From CAITSH01 sp025356665 (GTDB lineage: Bacteria; Pseudomonadota; Gammaproteobacteria; Burkholderiales; SG8-39): a DNA stretch of 64,000 nt. The stretch is from positions 1 through 64,000 of the forward strand of contig JANXRV010000069.1 in assembly GCA_025356665.1 (NCBI GenBank), written 5' to 3'. Of this stretch, positions 1 to 8,800 are shown piece by piece (position 1 is the stretch's first letter; the number at the start of each line of letters is the position of its first letter). Under the pieces are notes generated by a model. That model worked only from the letters and a program-made list of their open reading frames with translations, made no database searches and was not told the DNA's origin. Position numbers and translations under genes: made by a program.

Positions 1-455
1 TTGTCTAACGGAATAGCCTCAAGTGACGAATCTGCGTACCGCCGGATGTTGTCGCAAAAGGCAAAGATCAGAGGGTGAGGCATGCGATATTGCTCTGCAA
101 CATGCACCTCACAAACCTCGTATTCACCGCTGTCTATGGCGTTAGAAACTGCCTTTGGATACTTGATTTTTAAGGTCTCGAATACCAACGGAACCGTTGC
201 ACGAACGAGTGCCGGAAAGTCGTTGCTTCCCATGCCGTTGTGACACTGGAGATACTGTGATGGTGAGCCCCAGAACCGAATACGCTTTGCTCTGGTCTCT
301 ACCTGTGCTTTGAAGTGCGGAGCACCCTTGGCTGCACATGCAACGACTTCCGTAAGCGAGTTGGTTCGTGCTCCACCGGGCTGATCTGTGCTGACTGCTT
401 TTCCAATAGCTGGAAAGTCGTCACCATCAACTGTTATGTCGAAATAGTCAATCAT
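1..455 (-). CDS. Inovirus replication initiation protein (gpII/gpX-like), partial, 3' end outside window
   Basis: The frame opens with ATG at 455 and stays open to the left edge (151 codons, no stop), so only the N-terminal part is visible. It starts MIDYFDI and holds a stretch with SPSQYLQCHNGMGSND. This resembles the ASPAKVLQGHNVFGT region of the filamentous phage f1/M13 gene II protein (Phage_CRI family), which nicks the plus-strand origin for rolling-circle replication. The catalytic tyrosines would lie in the missing C-terminal part. The gene starts 2 bases after the stop of the upstream small gene, which suggests an operon. The match is from memory of the family, not from a search. Confidence 0.68.
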   Translation of the reverse strand, partial: MIDYFDITVDGDDFPAIGKAVSTDQPGGARTNSLTEVVACAAKGAPHFKAQVETRAKRIRFWGSPSQYLQCHNGMGSNDFPALVRATVPLVFETLKIKYPKAVSNAIDSGEYEVCEVHVAEQYRMPHPLIFAFCDNIRRYADSSLEAIPLD

Positions 456-457
456 GG

Positions 458-703
458 TTAATTTATGCCTGTATTCAATATGAGAGTAATAGCCATAGCT
501 CTACTTCGTACGCTGCACAGTGCTTCGGCGTGGGTGAGAGTCTTCGCACGGCCACAACCGGCTGTTTTTACCCAGTAACTTGCAGAAGTAAGGGCAATCC
601 GGGTGCCTTTGGCGATCTCAAAGATGCTTGTAACAGTGGTTTTAACCTCTTTATAGGCACAATAAGTGTCGTTTTTTTCGGCCGATTTTCGATTGATTTT
701 CAT
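458..703 (-). CDS. Small Inovirus-module protein, unknown function
   Basis: This 81-residue protein starts at ATG 703, preceded by GAGGA about six bases upstream, and ends just before the replication gene. It is basic at the N-terminus (MKINRKSAEKND) and has a C-terminal hydrophobic patch (MAITLILNTGIN). No family is recognised. Position suggests a phage accessory or DNA-binding role: many inoviruses encode a small protein next to the replication gene. The ribosome-binding site and tight spacing support it as real; the function is unknown. Confidence 0.5.
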   Translation of the reverse strand: MKINRKSAEKNDTYCAYKEVKTTVTSIFEIAKGTRIALTSASYWVKTAGCGRAKTLTHAEALCSVRSRAMAITLILNTGIN

Positions 704-786
704 TGGATTTCCTCGATTAACGTGGCATCCGAAAACGCCACGCTCTGTTGGTTGATATACGGGTTATTTACAAATTGCGGTCACGA

Positions 787-1311
787 CTACTGACCAACAG
801 ATTCAGGTACCACCACAAGCTTTTGGGGGCGACATGTGATGTGAACCTGGCGTGTTTTCTTCCCATCCAGTACAACGCACTTTCCAGCCACCACAATTTC
901 TATGCCGTCGTCGGTTGCATGTGCATATTCATTGGCATCGGAGTTGATGTACTTCATGCCCTTGAGTTTTCCACTGGTAGCTACCGCAACGATGTTTTTC
1001 TTGTAGTGACTGCCAAACTTGTCAATCAAAAATGCAGGCATCAAGTAACTGCGGGATAGAGCCGCAGCGGCCTCATCTGACATGTAAACATAATCGAGGT
1101 CGATGACCGTGATGTGTGCCATGATGTTGTCATGGGTGACGTGTGTCTTCAGTAGCTTGTGAAGCGCGCGTGAGTTGTCCGCTTTTATGGCACTGAGGTC
1201 GAGGCGTTTCAAATCTTGTGCTGATGAAACGGTGGGCGAATTTGACGCATCAATGCTTTGGTCAAGAGGTGTGGCTACCGACTGCGCGGCTGAATTCAAA
1301 AGATTTGACAT
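787..1311 (-). CDS. Inovirus-associated hypothetical protein
   Basis: This 174-residue protein is unknown to me. ATG 1311 is chosen over an upstream in-frame start at 1335 because AGGAG sits five bases before it. The N-terminal half is hydrophilic and Ser/Ala-rich (SNLLNSAAQS). The C-terminal half looks like a compact beta-rich domain with alternating hydrophobic residues (HITVIDLDYVYM, IEIVVAGKCVVLDGK). No signal peptide or membrane helix is seen, so it is not an obvious coat protein. It sits between the AlpA-like regulator and the small gene before the replication protein, all on the minus strand, so it is probably an early or replication-associated phage protein. Confidence 0.55.
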   Translation of the reverse strand: MSNLLNSAAQSVATPLDQSIDASNSPTVSSAQDLKRLDLSAIKADNSRALHKLLKTHVTHDNIMAHITVIDLDYVYMSDEAAAALSRSYLMPAFLIDKFGSHYKKNIVAVATSGKLKGMKYINSDANEYAHATDDGIEIVVAGKCVVLDGKKTRQVHITCRPQKLVVVPESVGQ

Positions 1312-1394
1312 GAGTTCTCCTATGCCACTGCCCAAAATGGCGTGGCGCTGAAATTACGAAGTTGTTTGTTTTGAGCTTTTGGGGCTCGTAGGGG

Positions 1395-1889
1395 TTATGG
1401 AGTAGCTATCACATCAGCGATCCTCCATTCCGAGTAACGACCGCGTTTGAGCGGTTTTGGGAAATTGCCCTCTGCGATCCTCCGATATAGCGTTGCGCGA
1501 GACCAGCCCTTGACTGCACAAACCACCGGCTTTCTCACCGTGCTGTCTAGGCCTGCCTTGTGTAGAGTGATTGCAGTCTCAAGCTCAATGGCAATCCGGG
1601 CTTGGTAGGCACTTCGGCGTGCGTTGTTTTTACCTTCAAGTGAGGGCTCGGTCGAAAAACCGTGCGGCTCACGGTTCACCTCATTGCCTTCAGTCAGTCC
1701 TGTACGTCCGGCTGAATTCAGCACTTTTGCCAAAATGGTTGCGGATTTCTGACGTGGGGCACCGCTCGACATTGGTGAGGCCGTCGTTGCACCTGACTTA
1801 TGGGAAGCCGAAGACACAAACGCGAGGATTGCTAGGTGACGCACCGAAGCCTGTTTTCGCGGTAAACTGATAGTCTTAATTGGTTGCAC
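1395..1889 (-). CDS. AlpA-like helix-turn-helix regulator of the Inovirus module
   Basis: This 164-residue protein begins at GTG 1889, with AGGAG seven bases upstream. The first ~95 residues are low-complexity, Ser/Ala/Thr-rich and not recognisable. The last ~45 form a winged-helix of AlpA/MerR type: VKGWSRATLYRRIAEGNFPKP followed by SEWRIADV, the usual pattern of recognition helix, wing and final helix. AlpA-type proteins are small activators common in prophages and mobile elements. It is the first gene of the minus-strand phage set, so it probably controls that operon. The N-terminal extension is unusual for the family, and the start might lie further in. Confidence 0.58.
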   Translation of the reverse strand: MQPIKTISLPRKQASVRHLAILAFVSSASHKSGATTASPMSSGAPRQKSATILAKVLNSAGRTGLTEGNEVNREPHGFSTEPSLEGKNNARRSAYQARIAIELETAITLHKAGLDSTVRKPVVCAVKGWSRATLYRRIAEGNFPKPLKRGRYSEWRIADVIATP

Positions 1890-2456
1890 TAAATTCTCCT
1901 GAAGGCAGTTGTTTGCTTGCCTCGATTTTGGAGAATGGTCTCAATTTGGGCTACCCACACAGTTGAGCGAACGAAGTGTGTAGGGAAGGTTCACATTCAG
2001 TTTGTGATCCCCGATTTCTTACAGTGGTCTGCCGTCAAGCGCGGACTCTAGCCGTCTGCATCTTTGATACAAGATTGCGGCGATAATTGGGGTATGCACC
2101 AGTACCCTTTAATCCATCCAAGTGTCTCAAGAAAGCTCACCGATTTTTCGGTGGTTTTGACGGTATTTTTTGGGTGCTCTAAAAAATTTTCTTTCGTGTC
2201 AAGCACTTACAAGAAGGCAGACACAATGGCGCGCTATTGCGAACGGCTTCTTGGCGTATCCGGCAACGCCAAGTAGGCAAATAAATCACGCAAGCAGGTC
2301 CTTCCGCCCGATTCGCGTTGGACGGTGAAAATCGGCAAGGCGAAGGTCTGAGGAACGGCTTTGCATCGGTGCATGCCCTTAGTGACTGCAACGATGGTGA
2401 CTGCAACGATGCAACGATGTCGCCGGCCACCATCAATCAGTCCTGCGCGGTCGCAC
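1890..2456. other. Gene-poor spacer between the Inovirus module and the toxin-antitoxin operon
   Basis: No convincing gene is seen. The left part (to about 2230) is AT-richer than the rest of the window, like the phage module. It must hold the promoter of the AlpA-like gene and probably the phage-chromosome junction, but I find no clear dif-like core or attachment repeat. A 15-base tandem duplication lies at 2382-2411. Short frames here have no ribosome-binding site or recognisable product. Confidence 0.5.
2382..2411. repeat. 15-bp perfect tandem duplication (GTGACTGCAACGATG x2)
   Basis: Two identical 15-base units lie head to tail, followed by a partial third copy (CAACGATG) to 2419. It is in non-coding sequence downstream of the toxin gene. 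Confidence 0.9.
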
Positions 2457-2849
2457 CTAGGCGTGCCACCAATGGACTTCAAAGTCGAAGGAAAGTTGCC
2501 TCTGGTGCCGGATGGACAGCAGGTAAATCGCCCCGCCAATCGGCGCGTAGAGCAGCAAGTAATCCTTAAGAACGTACTCACGTAACGCGTCTGCGTCCGG
2601 TGTCAGCGCCGACAACTTTGCACGGAGCGTTGTCAGTGCATTGGTGGTCTCGACCGAGCGCGGCTGGCGGGCCAAGAATGGTCTGCCCATTTCGGGGAAG
2701 CGTTCCAGGTTCGGAATTACTGTTTCGAGCAGTTCATCCAGCAAGCCGTCGAAGGCCTGCGGCGCTTCCACTTCGGTCAGGAAAAGTTCGATGCCTTCGA
2801 GGTTGCGCTCGAAATTTGCGGTGAATTTGACGACAGGTTTTTTCGCCAC
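2457..2849 (-). CDS. ParE/RelE-family toxin of a type II toxin-antitoxin system
   Basis: This 130-residue basic protein uses GTG 2849. It has the ParE/RelE fold pattern: an N-terminal FTANFERNLEGIELFL helix, a middle segment (IPNLERFPEMGRP), and C-terminal strands ending in YLLLYAPIGGAIYLLSIRHQRQLSFDF. Such toxins inhibit gyrase (ParE) or cleave mRNA on the ribosome (RelE); which applies cannot be told from sequence. It is slightly longer than usual because of an insert around residues 60-85. It lies 18 bases downstream of the Phd-like antitoxin on the same strand. Confidence 0.8.
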   Translation of the reverse strand: MAKKPVVKFTANFERNLEGIELFLTEVEAPQAFDGLLDELLETVIPNLERFPEMGRPFLARQPRSVETTNALTTLRAKLSALTPDADALREYVLKDYLLLYAPIGGAIYLLSIRHQRQLSFDFEVHWWHA

Positions 2850-2867
2850 AAGCAGCCCCGCCCCAAC

Positions 2868-3158
2868 TTATGCGCTGCGGCGGCGCTTGATGGCCTGAAT
2901 CACGCTGCGTGCGTCCTTCACCTTGCCAGCGGCAACGTCGTCGAGACCCTTCGATGCCTCGTCGATCAGCAGCAGGTGAATGCGCTCACGCTCAAGCTGG
3001 TGGTAATAGTCCAGACGCTTGGCGTCGATCAGGGCGATATAGCTCTCGCCGTTCTTGGTAATGATCTTCTCGGCACCGGCTTTGACCTCCTCGGCCAACT
3101 CGGAAAACGTCGCTCGGGCGTGCGAGAGCGGGATAACGTCACTTGCAGAAATACCCAT
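2868..3158 (-). CDS. Phd/YefM-family antitoxin
   Basis: This 96-residue protein begins MGISASDVIPLSHARATFSE, the typical Phd/YefM N-terminal DNA-binding fold, followed by EKIITKNGESYIALID. The helical C-terminal half should wrap the toxin. The start ATG 3158 is preceded by GGAGGTCACC, a strong ribosome-binding site. It is the first gene of the operon, as is usual, so the antitoxin is made first and should repress its own promoter together with the toxin. A perfect palindrome in the leader (3172-3190) is the likely operator. Confidence 0.85.
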   Translation of the reverse strand: MGISASDVIPLSHARATFSELAEEVKAGAEKIITKNGESYIALIDAKRLDYYHQLERERIHLLLIDEASKGLDDVAAGKVKDARSVIQAIKRRRSA

Positions 3159-3171
3159 GGTGACCTCCTGA

Positions 3172-3190
3172 ACTGCACAAGGTGTGCAGT
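3172..3190 (-). promoter_or_regulatory. Palindromic operator of the toxin-antitoxin operon
   Basis: ACTGCACA and TGTGCAGT form perfect 8-base arms around a 3-base centre. It lies between a TATAAT -10 box (minus strand, 3200-3205) and the antitoxin start, at about the transcription start. The -35 is weak (TTTCGC, 17-base spacer). The place and symmetry fit binding of a dimeric Phd-type antitoxin. The promoter overlaps the 3' end of the FtsZ-like gene. Confidence 0.65.
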
Positions 3191-3200
3191 ATTTTGTACA

Positions 3201-3938
3201 TTATACGCTTTGGAAGTCAGGGGCGAAAGTGAATCCTCCGCGGTGCCTCGAGGTGTTTAGCGGGGAAATGACGGCATGCAGCTGGTTCGCTATGTGCCGA
3301 TCCAGCGAATCGAAGACTTCAAACAGCGGGGTGTCGTCCCTGTAGCGGTTGAACCATTTTTCGTTGGAGAACGCCATCACCAAGTCCGCTTCGCGCTGAA
3401 GACGGTTGATTGCGGCATTGGCCCCGCGGTTACGGACACCCACATACTCGACGGGCGTTACCACGGCGGCAACCGTCACCGCCCCGGCATCACGCGCTAA
3501 CCGGGCCATGATCGGCGTAACGCCACTGCCCGTTCCCCCTCCAAGTCCAGCAAGCAGAACGACCATGTCGGAGCCGGTGAGCAATTCCGCCAAAACGGCC
3601 TGATGGCGCAAACAGGCTGCGCGTGCTGCATTGACCCGTCCGCCAGCACGGACCGGCGCGGGCATCAGCGTCTTGATTGGTGCCAGCGCAGGATTGGCAT
3701 CGTTAGCCATATCGACGAATTCCAAAGCGTGCGGGCCGAGATCGACACAAACATAGCTCAGTGCCGCACCTGCTCTTTCCAGAATATTGCTCGCCCGTAG
3801 GGCTGTGACAAGATTGCATCCAGCAGCGCCCATGCCCATGACCATGATCTTGCATGAGGGCGCTGGCGACCCGAAAGCGGGAAGACTCAGGCTGGCAATA
3901 CCAGCGCTGAACGATTGCAGGAACAGCCTGCGATCCAT
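3201..3938 (-). CDS. Short FtsZ/tubulin-like GTPase-domain protein with Tat-like leader
   Basis: A 245-residue protein. Residues 30-45 (KIMVMGMGAAGCNLV) match the FtsZ T1 loop, and residues 131-142 (GLGGGTGSGVTP) are the tubulin/FtsZ signature that binds GTP phosphates. The flanks (RAGGRVNAAR before, VTVAAVVTPVEYVG after) also follow FtsZ. The chain stops near where the T7 synergy loop would be, so the C-terminal FtsZ domain and tail are missing (FtsZ is usually over 320 residues). Residues 1-28 look like a Tat signal: DRRLFLQ, a hydrophobic stretch, then AFGSPA. ATG 3938 has AAGGAAACC upstream. It is not the divisome FtsZ; it could be a diverged FtsZ-like paralogue or a truncated gene. Function unknown. 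Confidence 0.75.
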   Translation of the reverse strand: MDRRLFLQSFSAGIASLSLPAFGSPAPSCKIMVMGMGAAGCNLVTALRASNILERAGAALSYVCVDLGPHALEFVDMANDANPALAPIKTLMPAPVRAGGRVNAARAACLRHQAVLAELLTGSDMVVLLAGLGGGTGSGVTPIMARLARDAGAVTVAAVVTPVEYVGVRNRGANAAINRLQREADLVMAFSNEKWFNRYRDDTPLFEVFDSLDRHIANQLHAVISPLNTSRHRGGFTFAPDFQSV

Positions 3939-4303
3939 GTCGGTTTCCTTATCGTAGAGGCGCGATTACCACGCTGATCAAGTCCTGCAAATGTGCGCGG
4001 CTTGACGAGCCGCCCCCTGCAGTGGGGGATAGGCAAGGGGGCTTGCCCCCTTGTTCAGTGGATACTTAGAAGCAGGCGGCTGACAGGAAAGTCGAATGGG
4101 CGCGGGTGAAAAAGGCGGGGTGTTCGCAAGCCATCGTCCCTTGGTCGGGGTAAAATGCGAGCTCGGGCTTGCCGGGTCAGCCGTTTCCTGGCAGTCGTTT
4201 CCTTGATGTGTCACCCTCCCCGTGCCCCGACCGTCGGCGCTTTGGGTTCCGGCCAGAATTTTCAGTCACCAATTTTTTGTCACAACCTTCAGGAGTAATT
4301 TAT
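3939..4303. other. Divergent spacer between FtsZ-like and HiPIP genes
   Basis: No gene is supported. It must hold two divergent promoters, but no convincing -35/-10 pair stands out. A perfect hairpin lies at 4034-4053 (CAAGGGGGC, TT, GCCCCCTTG), preceded by a second smaller palindrome at about 4012-4025. Neither has a T-tract. Confidence 0.5.
4034..4053. repeat. GC-rich perfect inverted repeat
   Basis: Nine-base perfect arms (CAAGGGGGC/GCCCCCTTG) with a TT centre in the non-coding spacer. No T-run follows on either strand, so it is not a classic terminator. It could be an operator or a repetitive extragenic palindrome. Confidence 0.6.
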
Positions 4304-4612
4304 ATGCAATCTCGCAGACAGTTCATGTTCAAGATCGTCCCAGCCATTGCCGTTGGTGGTTTGGTTGCGCGCGAGGCCTTTGCCCAGGCCAAAGTCGACG
4401 AGTCTGACTCGCAAGCCGCAGCCCTGGGCTACAAGGCAGACGCCGGCACGGTCGAGAAAGCCAAATTCCCCAAATTCGCAGCCGGCCAGAACTGCGCCAA
4501 CTGCACGCTGTACCAGGGCAAGGCCGGCGATGCGTATGCCAATTGCGCCATTTTCGCAGGCAAGCAGGTCGCGGGCAAAGGCTGGTGCAGTGCCTACGCC
4601 AAGAAGGGCTGA
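4304..4612 (+). CDS. High-potential iron-sulfur protein (HiPIP), Tat-exported
   Basis: This 102-residue precursor begins MQSRRQFMFK, a Tat motif, followed by a hydrophobic stretch and AFAQA as a cleavage site. The mature part has the HiPIP cysteine pattern: QNCANCTLYQ, then YANCAIF, then GKGWCSAY (C-x2-C, C, GWC), which binds one cubane [4Fe-4S] cluster. HiPIPs carry electrons in the periplasm, for example between the bc1 complex and oxidases or photosynthetic reaction centres. ATG 4304 is chosen because AGGAG lies nine bases upstream and the Tat motif follows at once. It is monocistronic, with a strong terminator 58 bases downstream. Confidence 0.95.
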   Translation: MQSRRQFMFKIVPAIAVGGLVAREAFAQAKVDESDSQAAALGYKADAGTVEKAKFPKFAAGQNCANCTLYQGKAGDAYANCAIFAGKQVAGKGWCSAYAKKG

Positions 4613-4670
4613 TTCCGATTTGGTTTCGGCCTGAATTTCGGCGATGGATGCCGGCGCAGCGCGCTGGTGA

Positions 4671-4702
4671 AAAAGAGGCGCAGTGATGCGCCTCTTTTTT
4701 TT
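4671..4702 (+). terminator. Rho-independent terminator of the HiPIP gene
   Basis: A perfect 12-base stem (AAAAGAGGCGCA / TGCGCCTCTTTT) with a GTGA loop is followed by more T residues. The A-tract before the stem makes it potentially bidirectional. Confidence 0.93.
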
Positions 4703-4779
4703 ACCGGGATTTTGCCGTGGCGGCTCGGATGGCGGGACGCCCCCTATAATCGCGCATCCGCCAACCAAGCCGCCGCCCC

Positions 4780-5736
4780 ATGAGCACTGTCAGTTACCCG
4801 GTCGAACTTACGCCGCCCGACATCACCCCTTACCGCCAGGGTCACAGTGGCATCGATTACGTCACCACCTTTGACAGCGGCAAGCCGGGGCCGCATGCGC
4901 TGGTCTGCGCGCTGACGCATGGCAACGAGTTGTGCGGGGCCATCGCGCTTGATTTCCTGTTCAGGCAAAAGCTGCGCCCTGTGCGTGGGCGCCTGACACT
5001 GGCCTTTAATAACGTTGCCGCGTACGAGCGTTTTGACTCCGCCCGGCCAGGCGCCTCGCGCTTTATCGATGAGGATTTCAACCGTGTATGGGCTGCCGAT
5101 GCGCTGGACGGACCCCGCGATAGCAGCGAACTGCGGCGTGCCCGCGCGCTGCGCCACCTGGTCGGGAGCGTCGACTACTTGTACGATATTCATTCGATGC
5201 AGCACAAAACGCCGGCGCTGATGATTTGCGGCATGACGCAAAAGGCGCGCACGCTGGCGCTGGCCATGGGCGCGCCGGCCTGGCTGGTCTGTGATGCCGG
5301 TCATGCCGCGGGGCTGCGCATGCGCGACCATGGCGCGTTCGCAGACGAGGCGAGTCCGAAAAATGCCCTGCTGATCGAATGCGGCCAGCACTGGGAGGCG
5401 GCGAGCGCCAAAGTGGCCATCGACACGACGCTGCGCTTTTTGCTGCATCTGCGCTTGATTGATCGCGACTTCGCCGAACCGCATCTGCATGCTGCGGCGG
5501 CGACGCAGCCGCAAACCGTGGTTGAAGTGACCGAGGCTGTGACCATTGCCACCGACGCGTTCCGCTTCGTGCAGCCCTGGACCGGCATGGAGATCCTGCC
5601 CCATGCGGGCAGTCTGCTCGCTTACGATGGCGAGGCCGAAGTGCGTACGCCTTATGATCGCTGCGTGCTGATCATGCCGGCCATGCATCCGCGCAAAGGG
5701 CAGACCGCAGTGCGCCTCGGTCGCATCGTCGCTTGA
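4780..5736 (+). CDS. Succinylglutamate desuccinylase/aspartoacylase-family zinc hydrolase
   Basis: A 318-residue M14-like amidohydrolase. THGNE (about residues 47-51) supplies a zinc His and Glu, and YDIHS (about 135-139) the second His. DFNR between them is the substrate carboxylate-binding motif of the AstE/AspA family. Members deacylate N-acylated amino acids. The exact substrate is unclear: no other ast (arginine succinyltransferase pathway) genes are nearby, so astE is not assigned. ATG 4780 directly follows a spacer after the HiPIP terminator, so it probably has its own promoter. hrpA follows on the same strand after about 115 bases. Confidence 0.85.
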   Translation: MSTVSYPVELTPPDITPYRQGHSGIDYVTTFDSGKPGPHALVCALTHGNELCGAIALDFLFRQKLRPVRGRLTLAFNNVAAYERFDSARPGASRFIDEDFNRVWAADALDGPRDSSELRRARALRHLVGSVDYLYDIHSMQHKTPALMICGMTQKARTLALAMGAPAWLVCDAGHAAGLRMRDHGAFADEASPKNALLIECGQHWEAASAKVAIDTTLRFLLHLRLIDRDFAEPHLHAAAATQPQTVVEVTEAVTIATDAFRFVQPWTGMEILPHAGSLLAYDGEAEVRTPYDRCVLIMPAMHPRKGQTAVRLGRIVA

Positions 5737-5850
5737 AGCGTTTGAACGCCATCGGGCGGGACATCTGGAAACGCCCGTCTGGTGCGGCTTTCCAGATGCC
5801 CGCCTCGTTGCAAAAAATGTCGAGAGCCCCTTGATGTTACTCAAGCCGAC

Positions 5851-8800
5851 GTGACGCAAGCCGTCAAATATTTTCGCGGTGAGGCCGAACTCGCAGCCCG
5901 TCGTGCCGGCCTGCCGCAGCCGGATTTTCCGCCCGACCTGCCGGTCAGCGCGCGGCGCGAGGACATTGCCCGTGCCATCAGCGAGCATCAGGTGGTCATC
6001 GTCTGCGGCGAAACCGGCTCGGGCAAGACCACGCAGTTGCCCAAGATCTGCCTGTCGCTGGGACGCGGCGTCGCCGGATTGATCGGACACACCCAGCCGC
6101 GGCGCATCGCCGCCCGTGCCACTGCGACGCGTATCGCCGAGGAGCTGAAGACGGAACTTGGCGGTGCCGTCGGCTACAAGATCCGCTTTAACGACCGCAT
6201 CGGTCCGAAAAGCTACGTCAAGTTGATGACTGACGGCATCCTGCTGGCGGAGACACAGGGCGACCCGACGCTGTCGCAGTACGACACGCTGATCATTGAC
6301 GAGGCGCATGAACGCAGCCTCAACATCGACTTCCTGCTCGGCTACCTCAAGCAACTGCTGCCGCGCCGGCCCGACCTTAAAGTCATCATCACTTCGGCGA
6401 CGATCGATGCGGAGCGCTTCGCCAATCACTTTGCCGCCGGCGGCAAGCCGGCGCCGGTGATCGAGGTGTCCGGCCGGCTTTACCCGGTGGAGGTGCGTTA
6501 CCGGCAACCGGAGCCGGACGAATCCGGTGAGATCGACATCGAAGCGGCGATCGTCGACGCGGTGGACGAGCTTGCCCGTATCGGCCAGGGCGATGTCCTG
6601 GTGTTCCTGCCGGGGGAGCGCGAAATCCGCGAAACAGCCGAGGCCTTGCGCAAACACCATCCGCCCCACACCGAGGTGTTGCCGCTGTATTCACGACTCA
6701 CCGCCGCCGAGCAGGATAGGGTGTTTCGCTCGCATATCGGCAGGCGCATCGTGCTGGCCACCAACGTTGCGGAAACCTCCTTGACGGTCCCGGGGATACG
6801 CTATGTGGTCGACGTCGGGCAGGCGCGGGTCAAGCGCTACAGCTATCGCAGCAAGGTCGAGCAGTTGCAGGTCGAAAAGGTCTCCCAGGCGGCGGCCCGC
6901 CAGCGCGCCGGCCGCTGCGGCCGCGTCGCGAGCGGCGTGTGCATCAGGCTCTATGACGAAGCCGACCACAACGCCCGCCCCGCCTACACCGACCCGGAAA
7001 TTTTGCGCTCATCGCTCGCGGCGGTGATCCTGCGCATGAAGTCGCTGCATCTTGGCGAAGTCGAGGACTTTCCCTTCATCGAGCCGCCGCTGCCGCGCGC
7101 CATCGCCGATGGCTATGCGCTGCTCAATGAACTGGGTGCGGTGGATGACGACAATAATCTCACCGCCACCGGCCGGCAACTGGCGAAACTGCCGCTGGAT
7201 CCGCGCATCGGCCGCATGATCCTGGCGGCACGCAACGAAAACGCGCTGGCTGAAGTGCTGGTTATCGCCGCCGCGCTGTCGGTGCAGGATCCGCGCGACC
7301 GGCCGCACGATCGCGCCCAGGCCGCCGATGCCGCCCACCAGAAGTTCAACGACGAGAAATCCGATTTCCTTGCCTACGTCAAGCTGTGGGCATTCTACGA
7401 GCAGGCGCAGGCGCAAAACTCGCACCGCAAGCTGGCACGGCTGTGCCACGATAATTTTCTTTCCTTCAACCGCATGCGCGAGTGGCGCGACATCCATTTC
7501 CAGCTCAAGGAAATGACCGCGGAGCTTGGCTGGAAGAGCGCGACGGGCAGCGCCAGTTTCGCGCAAATCCACCGCGCGCTGCTGACCGGCTTGCTCGGCA
7601 ATATCGGGCTCAAGTCGGACGAGGGACATTACCTTGGCGCGCGCGGCATCCGTTTCTGGGTGCATCCGGGCTCCAGCCTTGTAAAGAAGGCCGGACGCTG
7701 GGTCATGGCGGCCGAACTGACCGAGACGACGCGTCTTTACGCGCGCTGTGTCGCCACCGTCGACGCCGAGTGGCTGGAGAGCGTGGGCGGTCACCTGGTG
7801 CGCAAGAGCTACAGCGAGCCGCACTGGGAGAAAAAGCCCGCGCATGTGGCGGCCTTTGAACGCGCATCGTTCTATGGGCTGCTGCTCTACGCCAACCGCC
7901 GCGTGCATTACGGGCCGATGGACCCAAAGTTGTCGCGCGAGCTGTTTATCCGCCAGGCGCTGGTCGAGGGCGAATACGAATCGCGTGCGCCGTTCTACCA
8001 GCACAACCGCAAGCTGATCGAGGATATCGAGCGTCTGGAGCATAAATCGAGGCGTCCGGACGTACTGGTCGATGACGGTTTGATTTACGCCTTCTACGAC
8101 TCGCTGGTGCCGGCCGGCATGCACAGCGGCGCGAGCTTCGACACCTGGCGGCGCGAGGCCGAGGAAAAGGATCCGCGGCTGCTGTTTCTCAAGCGCGAAG
8201 ACCTGATGCGCCACGAGGCGGCGAGCATCACCACCGAGCAGTTCCCCCACCAGATTGAAATGGCCGGGCGCAAGCTGGCGCTCGAATACCTGCACGATCC
8301 GGGCGGGCCGCGCGACGGCGTGACGCTGACGGTGCCGCTGGTGGCGCTCAACCAGTTGCCGGCGGCCGTCTGCGACTGGCTGGTGCCCGGGCTGCTCAAA
8401 GAGAAGGTGCAACTGCTGGCCAAGTCGCTGCCGCAGCGCTTGCGCCACCGGCTCGGGCCGCTGGCCGAGTTCGCCGAGGGGTTTGTCGCGGCACCGCGTT
8501 CCGATGTGCCCCTGGTCGACGCCATTGCCCGTCACGCGCGCATTGCACTGGGGCTGGTCGTTCCGCTCGATGCCTTCCGGCCGGAACTGCTGCCGGCGCA
8601 TCTGAGTATGAATTTTCGTGTCATCGACGAGCACGGCCGCCAGCTCGCACTGGGTCGCAGCCTGGCGCAGTTGCGCGGCGAGCTGGGTGCGGCGGCGGGG
8701 GAACGCTTTGCCGCAGTGGTCGAGCAAAGCGACGTGCTGCCCGACAGTGAGCGCTTTACCGAATGGGGATTTGGCGATATCGAGGAACTGGTCGAAATCA

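Noticed and set aside
1890..2100. dif-like or attachment site for the Inovirus element
   Set aside because: No 28-base XerCD-type palindrome or direct repeat of a flanking sequence could be identified by eye, and the other end of the element is outside the window.
4744..6669. Long minus-strand open frame (641 codons) opposite the deacylase and hrpA genes
   Set aside because: It is a shadow of GC-rich coding sequence: the plus strand encodes two conserved proteins there, and the antisense product has no recognisable domain or ribosome-binding site.
7009..8727. Long minus-strand open frame (572 codons) opposite hrpA
   Set aside because: Antisense to conserved helicase sequence; Gln/Arg/His-rich composition typical of a reverse frame of GC-rich codons.
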